Positions 34,850 to 46,530 of a stretch of 64,000 bases of DNA are shown here, piece after piece. Positions within the stretch are counted from its first letter, which is position 1; each line of letters starts with the position of its first letter. This stretch comes from Panicum virgatum (Eukaryota; Streptophyta; Magnoliopsida; Poales; Poaceae): contig NC_053143.1 in the NCBI RefSeq assembly GCF_016808335.1, forward strand, positions 55,737,339 through 55,801,338. Reading direction: 5' to 3'. Under the pieces are notes generated by a model, which saw only the letters and a program-made list of their open reading frames with translations, was not told the origin of the DNA and made no database searches. Position numbers and translations under genes: made by a program.

Positions 34850-37800
34850 GGTCACACCCGGTTTACAAATGACATAAACCGAGCAATCATATATGCGCCA
34901 AGATCAAGGCACGCATATATACAACAGAACTATCAAGATATCACAACACATGTCACGTAAAAAGACATAATAAATGAGTACGAATGTATTATTATTACAT
35001 GAATGACAAAAATGTCTGATGCAGCGGAAGCGTAAAACATATACGAAAACTCTCTCTGAAGCAAGGCACCACAGGGATGTCGACTGGGAGATGAAGCGCC
35101 TAGAAGTCGTCGAAGCCGCTGATGTAGTCCACATCACCGGGAACTGAGCAGCAGTCGAAGATATCCAAAGAAGGTGTAGAGGAAGCAAGAGTGAGTACAC
35201 AACTTGTACTCAATAAGTATAACACGACTATGAGGCTCTAAGATTGGCTGACTCAACTGCATTAGCTTTTAATCTTGGCAAATTTTATTTAAGCTATTTA
35301 CTATAAGTGGATGAATTACCATAAACCCAAATTACATAGAAATTAATCATATTTAATTAAGAAACTACTGAGAACCATGCCAAAAACCACCAAGGTAACC
35401 CCCACTAATCAGACGGAGGATCTAGGCCGCTCATGACAGTGAGCACGGCTAGTATACCAGTTTTCACTCTCGAGAGGTTGCACATCTTTACCCACAAGTC
35501 ATGGGCTACGCTAGTTGTTCATCACACTTCCTTAGGTGAGATGACTAGCAAGAACACTACGAGGCCGTTACAAAGGACACGTTGGTAAGGTGTAACCGCT
35601 AAGGATTCTGGATCAGCGACTATGGAGCAGGCCTCGAGGGGGTACAAGCACACAGCACAGACCAAGCCTCGTATAGCGAGGGCCATAGAAGCTTTCCACC
35701 CCTCTTGCCCCGCAGGTAAGTTACTCCCAAACAAAATGACCTAATTAGTAAGCCAAGACCGTCCCATTCCAGTCTTGTGGTTGCGCGGTTGTCCCAAGTT
35801 GTCCCTCTATGAACCGGTCCTTATGGAGAGTGGCCAACCAAGCACTAAGTACCGTGCTGGCCCCCTAACAATAACATATTTTAAAGAGAAGTACACCACT
35901 CAAGCACACAGCACAGAGGGTACGCTCTAGAAATTAAGTTGCATAAGACCTTTAATCAAAATTAATTAAAAGGACCATAAATATGTGTGAGAGCGCAGCA
36001 CCTAGAACAACTAACCAAAATGCAACCCAAGGTAATTATATAAAGGATAAAGTGGCTAGGAAATCCTTATAGGCACACAATATTAAAATGTAGTATGAAA
36101 TTGTATTTAAGTGTGATAGGAAATCATGTTATACGTGGCTTCCTCAAAGTTCTCCTGCTGCTGCTCGAACTACTCTGAAGAAGGTGGCTCTCCTCCGGTG
36201 GCTCGAAGTCTAACCACGATCGCAACGCCAAAACAAGAGCAGCACATACACATAAATGCAAACAAGAGCAAAGGCTAAGAAACAGCACATCAATGCATAA
36301 AAACAACATAGAAAACTAGGCTAGAACTATTCTACGCATCACAACAATCGCGTGGGCGCGAAAACCACCTAAAACGGAGCTAGAACGCGAAAACTAGAGC
36401 TAAAACAAGGTCCAGGGACTAAACTGCCAGAAAAACTAAGGTTCCAGGGGGTTCTGCGCAAAAACCAGGGGCTTACGTGCAAAACTAAAAAGATCCGAGG
36501 GCTGATGTGCAAAAAGACCTGGGCTGGACTGCAGGAACAAAAACTGGAAAGGTCAGGGGCCAAAGCGTTACCAACAGGACCTATCTGGAAATACTTTTGA
36601 ACTGGCTAGGACTGCGGGTTGATTTTGGAAAAGCTCAGAGTCTCTTTAGCAAAACATTCCGGCCGAAACGGTATCTAAGGATAAGGGCTGTCAGATCTGG
36701 ATCTAATGATCCGGACCCGATCTGAAACCGGATCTAATCCTGAGTGTTGGCGTCGGATCTAACGGACTGGACCCGATTGGCAGGGGGGTGGATGTGATCT
36801 GTTGGATCTAAATCGGATGGCTCAGGACGAAGGGGTATGTTGATCTAATCTGGAGCGCTCAAATCAGATCTAAAGGTTCAGGTTTGATGGCTCTCATATC
36901 TAATCCTGCGCGTCTACTCGGTATCGAACGACTGGGATCCATCCCGCGCACGGGGCGGCGGCGCTCGTCCGCCGGCGGCTCTGTCCGCGGAGGCGTGGCG
37001 CGGGGCTTGCCGGAGTTCACCGTTCTCGGTGCTCCGGGGGTTGAGTCGGCTGGGGTTTGGGTCAGGCGTGATCTACGCGGCATGCGTGATCCACCTGTGC
37101 ACTCAGATCGGGGGATCATAGCTCGGGACGGCGTGCGCGGCGGCGGGGGCAGTTCTGCGTGGTGGCGCTCGCCGGCGTGAGCCGTGCAGGGTATTTTGGG
37201 GCTCGGGCGCGTGTGCAAAAGGGGCAGGGAGCGCGCGCAGGGCTAAAACAAAACGAAACAGAGGTTGTGCAGGGCTGGGGTACACTGCAGAGGTTCCGCC
37301 ATGGTGGAGCTGCGGCGAGGGTCGTCGGCGTGTGGTGTTCGGGCACCTAGGGTGCGGCACGGGTCATAGAACCTAACACAAAGGACATAGGGGACCGAGG
37401 CAGTGCTCACCTAGGCTCGAACGCGTGCTGTGACGGCGTGTAGGGGCGTCAACGTTGAAGTCCTGCGGTGGCGCACGGCGAGGCTTGGAGGTGAAGTCGA
37501 TGCAGGGGTACTCCGGGCGTCTGGAACCTACGATCCAGTCCGTGCGTGATCTGTGGAGGTGTACAACAGGTCAGGGCGACCTGTGATTCGCCAGCGGCGA
37601 GGAATTGCGGTGGCGCACAGGATTACATGTGATGGCGCTCCGGTGGAATTCCGGCGCAAGCGAGGTCCGGGGTCGGGGCAGCAAGCTCGGGGACGGTCCT
37701 GGGCACGGGGTGGAGCTGCTGTGCGGCTCTGGGGAAGCTATGGCGCGGCGGAGCAGCGTGGCCGCGGCGGAGCAGGGAGCTTTGCTCCGGCGGAGCAAGG

Positions 37801-38662
37801 CGAGCGTGACGCTGGGGTGTAGCGGCAGTGGTGGCGTGGCGAGTTATGGTTCAAAGAGGGTCGGGATTGCTATTTGTAGAGCGGCGGCGGTGACCTGGGC
37901 GTGCGTGCCCTGGGTGGAAGGCCGGCGAGGATCACGGGCGGTGCTGCTCTGCGCGGAAAACAGATCGCGCTAACGGCGCTGCGTGATCCGAGCTCGGGTG
38001 TGGCTTCTAGAAGGACTGCGCAAGCTGATGAGCAGGCCACGGTCTAGGGGTTGGTCCATGGGGCAGCGGGGGTCAAGTAGGTCCACAGGCAGCGGGGGTC
38101 CGGCGAGGCAGAGCAGGGGGCTCTTGGCGCGGGGAAGAAAGGAAGGAAGGAGGGAAGGCGCTAACCGGTGGGCCGGGGCTGTCAGACACAGAGCGGGGGT
38201 CGGGCGACGCGCGGGCGTTGCGGGTGGGGGCTGACATGCGGGCCCGCATGTCAGTGGGGGCGCGTGTGGAGCGGACCGAGCGGAGCTGGGCTGAGGCGGC
38301 GAAGCGCAGAGCTGGGCCGGAGTGGGTGCTGGTGCACTGGGCCGAACGGAGGGAAAAGGGCTTCCTGTGGTTTGGGTTTAGGCCCAATTGAGGATTCCTT
38401 TTTTTCTTTCTCTTTTCTTTTTCAAACACCACTCAAACTAATTTGAATTCAAATGAAATTTGAGTTCAAACCCTATGCACTCAACCAAATAAAACTTATG
38501 CACCAGCATGAATGCACAAACACGTTTAAACCTAGAAAAATTTTAATTCCTTGTGAAAAACAGTTAGATTAAATGCAAGCTAAGCAAAATTAAACCTTAG
38601 GAAAACAAAGGAAGCAAATTATCTTTATTACAAAAGCTGGAAATTTACATTAGGGTGTTACA
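34850..38662 (-). repeat. Right (5') LTR of the chromovirus, uninterrupted
   Basis: 3813 bases, the only complete copy here. Gives the empty-site sequences for both insertions in the middle LTR. The first base pair of the left edge is mutated (GGTCACACC instead of TGTCACACC). A GC-rich block at 36960-38320 is followed by AATTTGAATTCAAAT words near 38440. Confidence 0.88.
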
Positions 38663-38667
38663 GTACA

Positions 38668-39385
38668 AGACTATAATCCAGCATATACAAGATGTGAAAG
38701 GAAACAATCAATGATGGAGGTAAGTAAGCAAGGTGAAAGATGAATTGAATCCTTCAGTGTACATCGGTATAAAGTATCTTCACTGTACTATATAAGTAAT
38801 ATTTTGGACACATGTAACTTTGTAAAATAATGGATTATGCATGGCTCCATAAGTCCATATACAAGTGATCAACTAATCTAATTTCGAACTGAGAGACTCA
38901 ACTGTACCGAGTCTGGCCTTTCGTCCTAGCTGTGATGAGCGATTGTCAACTACCGAAGACCTGCTAAGGGTCTAGCGGGCAAAAGCAGTGGACTGAGAGG
39001 CGGCACCAGAGTGGACTTGGCGTGACAAAATCGCTGCCGAGTAGACTGACAAGTGGCTCAAGTTGAGGTCCGAGTTTGCCCCGGCCCGCAAGTGTGACCT
39101 TGGTCCCGGGACGGTGTCGTGAGCCGTAAAATCACTCAAGATGAGAAGCCCACAATCGTTTTCCAGTTCAAGCGTCAAAACCGGGGCCCAAGAGCATTTC
39201 CTGGTTCCACCATCAAAACCAGGGGCCAGTTGCCTGTATCGCCAAAACCAGAGTTATCCTCAAGGGACGCACTACTGGACATGTGGAGGTCATCGGGAGA
39301 TTGCTTCAGGCAAAGAAGGTCAAAGACTCCATCATGTTCGTCTATGCAAGTTACATGGCGTCTTTTAAGACCCCTATGGGCATTC
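38668..39385. other. Unrecognised, possibly retroelement-derived
   Basis: Short frames include RLLQAKKVKDSIMFVYASYMASFKTPMGI (split by the MITE at 39389). The last part resembles the 'SFKTPIG' word of Ty3 integrases but no other integrase motif surrounds it, so I give no function. From about 38900 the base composition is mixed, unlike the AT-rich first 230 bases. Confidence 0.3.
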
Positions 39386-39388
39386 TTA

Positions 39389-39621
39389 GGGGGTGTTTGG
39401 TACCCTTGCCAGGTACTCTGTTGCCTAGCTTGGCAAGGATAAATACTATGTATGTATGTTTGGTTTGCTAGCTAGCCATTTTTGGTGTTTGAGCTGTTAA
39501 GCTTTTCCATGCTAAGTTAGGGTAGGCAAATTGGCTCTCCTCCTCTGGCAAACTCTTGCCTTACTGGGAGAGGCCAGGCTAGGCAAGCCGGCAAGATCCA
39601 TCAAGGGATCCAAACGTGCCC
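39389..39621. mobile_element. Tourist-like (PIF/Harbinger) MITE
   Basis: Ends GGGGGTGTTTGGTACCCTTG and the imperfect inverse CAAGGGATCCAAACGTGCCC, with 3-bp TSD TTA (39386-39388, 39622-39624). Length 233, no coding capacity. Confidence 0.88.
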
Positions 39622-39624
39622 TTA

Positions 39625-41080
39625 GTGTAAGAGTCTGTAATATAGGGGGTTAAGTGAAAACTGTCTTTGGATTAGAGTTGTAGTATAACTAAGAGGTGAG
39701 GCTGTCATTTCCATCTCTCTTGGCTGGTTTAGTTGGTGCTTAGGGCTCTCTAACCCTAGGTTTTCGAAACCCAAGCAAGAGCTTCAAGAAAAGTGAGATT
39801 ATAGTAATCTAGTCCCCACAGTTAGTGGGTAGGAGAGGGTGGCTACTTGGAGAACAAATTTCCCATCTTGTAATTGAATCTTGAGACTACTTTGTGGCAC
39901 TAATAGATAGATTTCGTGCAGCTTGCCATATGTGGTTGACACATTGATTACACTAGGTGAAAATCCATACAAGGAAACAGGTTGCCAAATAAAAAAAGAG
40001 AAGTGCTCTGTAGTGGAGTCTCATTACACATGAACTAGGTTGAACTATAATAACACATGAACTGGGTTGAACTATATAACATGTCTGACGCACAGCAAGG
40101 TGAGATTTAATTAAGTTTATACAGAAAAGCACAAGATGGGGAGGACAAGAGGGCCAGCAGCCCAGAGGGTATATGCAACCCTGCAGTTCTGTCGATTGTG
40201 CAGTTGTAACCTGTTGCACATTGCTACTGGCATGACTGTCTATAATTAAAGTTGTTGAGTCCACCAAATATTACAGTAACCGTAAGGGATATAGAGCGCA
40301 TAGTTGGAATTTGGAATATATCACCCACTCATTGAGTTCTCAGTTGCTGTCTCTTCAAATACTCAGTTGTTGCTGCTCAATTTTAAAACAAGTAAAAGCC
40401 AAATTATTGTTTCCTTTCCTAGAGGGAGAGTGCCCGGTAGATCGAGATGGAGATTGATTCAAAGTCTTGATCATGAATTCACGATGTGATAACTAATCTT
40501 CAGTGTTAACCTTCATCTAATTGATCGAGCTGTAAAAACCCTCAGATTTCTGCACTTGACGCCTCCATGTCAATCTTGAAATCACGCAAACCCAATCGTC
40601 ATGTAATGTAAAACGAAAGCTAGCTAGGAGAACGAAGGCATACCCTGGAGAAGGCCGCCCAATTGAAGGGATGGAATTCAAGCCTGTCCCCTACGCCGGC
40701 GGGGGCCCCTTTTGTCCTGCTCCCTTCCATGCCTGCTCGAGCTGCCCCCCTCGCTCGCACCGTCGCGTGATGTGGGTTCGCCTATTGCCGCGCCGCCACC
40801 ACGTCGCTGGCTGCTCACCGACCGTCCCGGTTCCCTGTTTTGCTGTGAGGGAGGGAGGGGGCCCTCTGTGTGTTGGGCTGTTGGACCTCGTTAGGTGGGC
40901 CCATGCAGACAGGCTAAACATGTCCTAGTCGTAGCACGGCTTGCCCGGCCCGCAATATCTTCTACGACCTATTAAGCACGTGCAGCGCATCGAACGCCCA
41001 TGCTCCCACCCCCGCGCGCCGCAAGCCTGATGGCCCTCACCCCGTGAGCCACCCAGCCTCGCATATCGCCAGCGAGCTCT
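39625..41080. other. Non-coding spacer; GC-rich from 40660
   Basis: 39640-39960 looks like a transcribed LTR or UTR (a run from GGGCTCTCTAACCC to CTACTTTGTGGCAC), but no partner was found. 40000-40650 is plain AT-rich sequence. 40660-41080 is GC-rich, like a grass gene's 5' region, ending at the Tat insertion site. No credible open frame. Confidence 0.35.
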
Positions 41081-41085
41081 CCTCC

Positions 41086-41694
41086 TATCGGGGTTTTTTG
41101 TACCGATAGTACACCACGGGATGCCTCACGTAGTGCTTTTGGTGGTCGGCGAAATCGACTGTAGCTCGATGGTTTGCACGAAACGCAACAAGACACGAGG
41201 TTTGTATAGGTTCGGGCCGTCGGAAAGCGTAACACCCTACGTTCTGTTTGTGGCGAGATTGTATTTGCTGCGTGTTCGAGGTTACAATGAGCGCTAGGGC
41301 TTTGGTACATGATGGTGCAAGAGAGGAATTAGAGAGAGATGTAGGGGCCCCTCACCTGCCTTATATAGGATGACGAGTTCTTGGGTTACAAGTCAGGTTT
41401 CCTTCTAAATCTCCTAGTCAGTTTTGATTACAACAGATCGCATAGATCTGCGAGCATATCTTTCTTTCCTTCGAGTCCCGCATGATCCGGAGTTCGAATC
41501 CGAGTCAAGCACGCTTCAGTGCTTTCCTGAATCACTACTTTTCCTTGATTGCCAAGTTCTCCTTGCCGTCACCACCTTTGGGCCTAAATCGGTCGGCCGG
41601 CCCATGAAATCAACTGCCCAACCTCTTTAGGCCCTCTAATGGCTCACGTCTTGAATCCACGCCATGAGGAGCCAGGGGATATCCATCACCCACA
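41086..41694 (-). repeat. 3' LTR of the Tat element
   Basis: Pairs with 58888-59497 along its whole length, with several substitutions per 100 bases by eye. The left edge is mutated (TATCGGGG for TGTCGGGG); right edge CCCACA borders the polypurine region. TATATAAGG lies at 41359-41367 on the minus strand. Confidence 0.92.
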
Positions 41695-41710
41695 AGCCCC
41701 CGAGGGTCGA
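41695..41710 (-). promoter_or_regulatory. Polypurine-type tract of the Tat element
   Basis: The minus strand reads CGACCCTCGGGGGCT directly before the LTR start TGTGGG. The same TCGGGGGCT word precedes the LTR of the left Tat element at 3842. Confidence 0.65.
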
Positions 41711-42134
41711 GTTAATTTTGAGAATAATCAACTCTAGACTCCGAAGAAATCCAGAGCTCTGAATGTGAACAGCACTGAGTCAACAACGCTTCCTTGTCCC
41801 TAGTGTATCTTCCTATTGGTTGCACCGACTAGGTGCACCCAATGGGTGTAGCCCCCAGGCTTTGACTTGACTTGAGTAACAATCAGCTAGAAGATCTAGA
41901 AATCTAGAAAGCCTTTCCGAGTTACCTGCTTCTGATTGAAGTTGATCTTCACCACCTCTCCCGAGTTATTAACGCCCGACTGAAATCCCCAGGCTTGCCT
42001 CGGCAGAATTTTTTAGAAAATTCCCCACCCAATGGGTGTAATTGGAAACTACCAAGAATATGAAGCGTTGTGCCCCACAACACGCGTGACACTTTGGAAA
42101 CAGAACCACCATCAGATCCGCTTTTCCCAACCAT

Positions 42135-42237
42135 CACGTGCTTAGATATGCTGACGCGTGGCCATCTGGAATACAAAGCGTTTCTCCTTCATCCGTACCA
42201 CATAGAAGATGAAGCGGCACGGCTGCCATTATATAAG
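42135..42237 (+). promoter_or_regulatory. Promoter-like sequence for the antisense acidic gene
   Basis: A G-box CACGTG (42135-42140), an ACGCGTGGC word (about 42154), and TATATAAG (42230-42237) lie about 95 bases before an ATG in good context (CACCATGGC, 42330). Direction is opposite to the retrotransposon. A second, weaker CTATAAG at 43478 precedes the next antisense gene. Confidence 0.5.
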
Positions 42238-42329
42238 CAGGGCTTGAGTCCCTGCGTTCATCACGCTTCCATTGCCAATCACATATATCTCCCTTAACAA
42301 CCAGAGCCTTCCTTCCCCTCACGAGCACC

Positions 42330-42787
42330 ATGGCTGGCAGCAAGGGAAAGAAGCGCGCGGACCCATCGAAACCGTCAAAGTACGAGTTCTCCGACGAGGA
42401 GGACGAGTACTTCGCCGGCGGTTTTGATGATGAGGACTCGCCTGCCCATCCAGACGGTGATGGCGAAGAAGCCCTCCCGGGGGCGAGGAAGAAGAAGAGG
42501 AGGCACCAGAGGAAGACTTGGGCAACTTCGACTCCGACTAGTACAACTAGAAGGAGAAGGCCATGGTCCGGGGCCTCAATCATCCTGGCCTCGGCGGTCC
42601 AGACGACGAGAGCAAGGAGGAGGAGGACGATGAGGACAAGGAAGAAGACGAGGACGACGAGGACGATAACGATGACAGCGGCCACGGTGGCGACAGCGGT
42701 AACGACGGTGACGCCGGCGATGGTGACGACGCCCTCACCCATGTTCCGAAATGCCGCCACATCATGGGGCCAACCCCCGGCCAATAG
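42330..42787 (+). pseudogene. Antisense acidic small protein of the Tat element
   Basis: ATG 42330 starts MAGSKGKKRADPSKPSKYEF followed by an acidic stretch (SDEEDEYFAGGFDDED). Near 42480 the frame must shift by one base to keep the acidic reading, which then continues through EEDLGNFDSD, two TAG stops (about 42540 and 42549), MVRGLNHPGLGG and a long Asp/Glu run to GPTPGQ and stop 42787. Similar short acidic proteins are annotated in grasses as unclassified retrotransposon proteins; function unknown. The plus-strand promoter-like elements upstream suggest it was a transcription unit of its own. The GAN-type simple repeat at 42600-42740 explains spurious frames on both strands. Confidence 0.6.
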
Positions 42788-44453
42788 ATCATCGCCGCCC
42801 CGCAGCGTCAGTAGCAGTAGATAGTCGTAGTAGTAGGGCATCAATGTATCCTCCAGTAATATCATCTTGTAATGAATTAGTGTGATGGACTTGTTTGATC
42901 TATCTATAGCTACCTGTTGCTTTCAACTGCAGATTCATTTGCTTGTCCTTGGTCGAGTTCCATCATTTATGTTGAAGTTGCAATCATACCCGCATTTTTT
43001 GGCATGGCATTATGAGGAAAATATCCACGCTCGAGTGAATCGAAATCCACCCCAATGTATTGACGCTATCCGAGTGAAAACTGAGAATAGATCTTGATTG
43101 CTTGAACTAATAATCATCCAAGTGAATTATCTCCAAGGGACTATAGCATTCAGTAAGAAGTCCGAGCTAACATATAACAAGAACTGCAGATATGGTTCCA
43201 CATGTTGCCCTAGTAAAGTCCTGACGAAACAATTATAGATGAACAATCCCTGTGCTAAGTGAGAGAAGCCCGCCTCAAGACCATCATTGCCGAGACAAAT
43301 AATCAATCAACCTGAACTGGCGCTTAGTAACCAGCATACATTAGATAGTGCCCCGACTGAAATCTTGCCGACTCAAGCCTCAAAGAGCAAACAACTGCCC
43401 GACTCAAAATGATAAGCATTAACGGCGTCAACACCAGAATACATGATGAAAAATGACTTCACTGAACGCCGTCAGGGCTATAAGAAGACCAATACCCTAA
43501 TGGTTCCTTCCACTCGAATACTCATTCCCCAACTTCCACATTTACTCCGCCGCCTCCATTCGTGAGTTCGAAATCCGCCATTGGAGACTACCCTACTGTC
43601 TGCTGCCACTTTCCTTCCACCGATTATGGCTCCCAAGAAGAGGACTACAAGCGAACGTGGGAACACCAATGAAGGACTTCCACACGATGAGAATCGACAG
43701 ATTCCCTGCCCATACACCACGTTCCATAAGTCCACCACATCTGAATACGATCTTCTGCGGTTGGTACAAATGGGTGTTCTCCCTTCCCAGGAGTTAGCTG
43801 GCTGGAAAAGCTAGGAAGGAGAGGGTGCCCCAACCGAAGATACACATAAATCTGTAGTTTTCGCCCCTTTCTTTGTCCGCAGTCTTGGGCTTCCTGTCAG
43901 TTGTTTCTTCCGAGGTCTCCTTGATTTCTATTCGATTGACCTCACTCATTTGAATCCCAATTCGATCTTGCAACTCGCCATCTTTGTACACCTTTGCAAG
44001 GTGTTCCTTGGAATTAACCCCCATTTTGGACTATGGAAATATCTATACCACTGCAAACCCGGCACCAGAGATAGGGTCTTGCTGGTAATTGGCAGCGCTA
44101 GTTTGGAGTTGTGCCACGGCAGAAAAGCAGTATATTTAGACATCGCCCTCAAGGACAGCAATAGAGGATGGCATTCCAAGTGGTTTACGATAGGGAATCA
44201 TGAAAAATCACTGCTAGCTCGATCGGGCCGACAGCCCAACACCAAGCTGCCTAGTTGGGAAGAGGCACCAACTGACGAAGAAATGACTGAAATCAATTCT
44301 CTACTCAACGAAATCGAATATCTGAAGAAGTAGGGCCTAACTTCCCAAGCAATTGCAATTGACTTCACATTCTGCAGCCTTCAGCCACTGAAAAATCGTG
44401 CCTTTCCAGCATATATGTATGTCGGAGCCAATGATCCCAATAGAGAAATCAGC

Positions 44454-45934
44454 TGTAACGAACATGGCACCATTTATTCCATTTCGAGTGATTTTGGTGA
44501 TCGAATGACAACGCAATCAATGGGACTAATATGATTGTTAAGATAACCATTCTCAGGCTTTTAGGTTCAAGTGATGACAAAGAGAAGATAGGCGTAGCTC
44601 TTCGGTCCAAAGGACAAGAATTGAAGAGACCGTGAAGAAATCCAAGTCAAAGATATCAAGACAGAAAAACTTAAGTAGCACCGGTTGAACCGATGCCTAC
44701 AGCATCGGTGCATCCGATGGTTGTCGGATGATCCGACGCCCTGGTGTGTCTCTGAAGCTCAAGTGAAGATCATGTGAGGCACCGGTTGAACCGACGGTAT
44801 CACAACAGGCATCAGTGCATTGGGCATACTATGTTCCAGAGACGATGTCAAGCGCCCAGGAGAAGATCCTTCAGCACCGGATGAACCGGTGATGCATCGG
44901 AGCAAAGCACTGGTGTAATGACGTCACCAGAAGAGAAGAAGGCCAACGACTAGTTGAGTGCTGTGAGTGACCGGCTTAACCGACGGGCAATCATCGGTTC
45001 AACCGATGATCACTGTGTCAGCTGTCAGGAGTTCAACGGCTACTTCGGGTCTTAGAGTGACCGGATGAACCGACGCTACCCCGCCAGAGGCATCAGTTCA
45101 TCCGATGATATGCAGATTTCTGCTGATCGTTGGAGCAACGGCTACAAGACTTGGTATCCTATATATACGCCTCACCCTGGCGATTTGAAGTTTGCTGGAG
45201 TTGCTGGACTTCCCACACTACTCAAGAACATCTCCAAGCCATACAAGAGCATAGTGATCATATCCTTAGCCCTTAGCACACTTTGAGAGTGTTGTGTAAA
45301 GGATAACTCTTAGTGAGTGAGTTTGCAAGGCTTAGAGCCTTTGTGCTGTGGTTCTTAACTGAACCAAAAGAAGATTTCGGTGCGCCAGCACTTTGGAGCT
45401 TTGAAGGCTCGCCGGCAATGTCATCGAACCTCCGACTTAGCGTGGAGCGGCGACGACACTTTGTGCGGGGGATGTGGAGACCCCCATCCTTTGTAGAGAA
45501 GCTCCTTAGTGGAACCCGGGGCCAAGGTGATCGTGATTGTGTTCACGGAAGAGACTTGGTGGCCGAGTAGCAATACTCTTAGTGAGTGCTACAACAACGT
45601 GGATGTAGGTGTGCCTTTGTGGCTAACCGAACCACGGGATAAACACCCGCGTCAAGAGTTTGCTATCTCCTATCCCGCTTTTTAAGCTTCCGCATTTCAT
45701 ACTATCATTTTGTATGCATTTACTTTCATAGAGTAATTTCTTGATAGGAAAGGCTATATGATGCTAAACTCTTTTAGGATAGGGGTTTCACACTAGAACA
45801 ACCATAGTTGCACATCTAGATAGCTTGATTTAGTTTAAGTTTGTGCAAACTAGTTGGAGCCATATGTCTAAGTTTTTAGTTGCCTAATTCACCCCCTTCC
45901 CCTCTTAGGCTAGAGCGAGCTACCGGTCCTTTCA
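44454..45934 (+). mobile_element. Solo LTR, family X, copy 1
   Basis: TGTAACGAACATGGCACC...ACCGGTCCTTTCA with TSD TCAGC (44449-44453, 45935-45939). 1481 bases. It aligns with the reverse complement of 56503-57912 from end to end. The first half holds a cluster of palindrome-like words (CACCGGTTGAACCGATG, CATCGGTTCAACCGATG and variants) at 44680-45110. Superfamily cannot be told because no internal region is present. The frame beginning MSEFARLRAFVLWF is shared with copy 2 simply because both are LTR copies. Confidence 0.9.
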
Positions 45935-45979
45935 TCAGCCACTTGATTACTGAGCCAGAGATTTAGGCTACAGTTGGCT

Positions 45980-46530
45980 CACTACTAGAAAACAAGCCTT
46001 AGGTCCACCCCAAAAGTACCGGTATGGAGATGAACCGGTACTATGCTAGCATAGGTACCGGTTCATCTCCATACCGGTACTTTTGGGGTGGATGGAATTT
46101 ATGAATGAGCCTTAGGTACCGGTTGATATTATCAACCTGTACCTAAGGCTCTCCATAGGTACCGGGTGGTAACTTTTATATTAGTACCGGGTGGTACCAC
46201 CAACCGGTACCTATAGATAAGCCTTAGGTACCGGTTGGTGTTACCAACCGGTACCTTAGGCTCATCCATTGGTTACTTTAAAAGGAAAATATCTTCTACT
46301 CGATCAGAACAACTGTTTAGCTGAGATGGTAAAGGAGCAACGTGCGAGGCTAGAGGTCGCGAGTTCAAGTCCCAACCAAAGAGAATATTTTGCGTGAATT
46401 TTGAAGGCTTAGGCACCGGTTGTTTTACCCGGTACCAAAGGCCTTTGGTACCACTTTGGGGGTACCGGTTCAAAAAACCGGTACCAAAGGCATTCTCCGA
46501 CCGGTGCCAAGGGCAGTTTTTCTAGTAGTG
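45980..46530. mobile_element. Foldback CACTA-type MITE
   Basis: Termini CACTACTAGAAAA and TTTTTCTAGTAGTG, TSD GCT (45977-45979, 46531-46533). 551 bases. Contains an 89-base near-perfect palindrome (46004-46092) and at least two more hairpins built on GCCTTAGGTACCGGTTG (about 46107-46147 and 46220-46260), then a tRNA-like segment (46318-46371). No protein capacity. Confidence 0.92.
46318..46371 (+). other. tRNA-like segment with A- and B-box words inside the MITE
   Basis: TAGCTGAGATGG (46318-46329) fits the polymerase III A box at 11 of 12 positions, and GTTCAAGTC (46363-46371) fits the B box GWTCRANNC; the gap of 33 bases is tRNA-like. The acceptor stem does not pair clearly, so it is not a functional tRNA gene; it looks like tRNA-derived sequence carried by the MITE. 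Confidence 0.5.

Larger units (their letters stand above)
16076..38662 (-). mobile_element. Compound chromovirus (Tekay/Del-like Ty3) with three LTRs
   Basis: Outer ends are TGTCACACCC (16076) and GGGTGTTACA (38662), flanked by the 5-bp TSD GTACA (16071-16075 and 38663-38667). On the minus strand, right to left: LTR (38662-34850), primer site, gag, [solo LTR], end of gag, pol with chromodomain, polypurine tract, LTR (25807-17873), primer site, second gag copy, scrap of RT, and a truncated LTR (16402-16076). One TSD pair enclosing LTR-int-LTR-int-LTR fits unequal recombination between the LTRs of one insertion, followed by a large deletion in the left unit. Nested younger insertions: 18726-21498, 23525-24905 and 29555-33418. 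Confidence 0.85.

Noticed and set aside
39985..40020. CTGTAGTGG as the right end of the 15.6-kb CACTA element
   Set aside because: No TTTTCGTYGG subterminal words nearby and no matching target duplication.
41484..41505. GAGTTCGAATCC, a B-box-like word suggesting a tRNA gene
   Set aside because: Present in both Tat LTRs (also near 59290), with no A box or cloverleaf around it.
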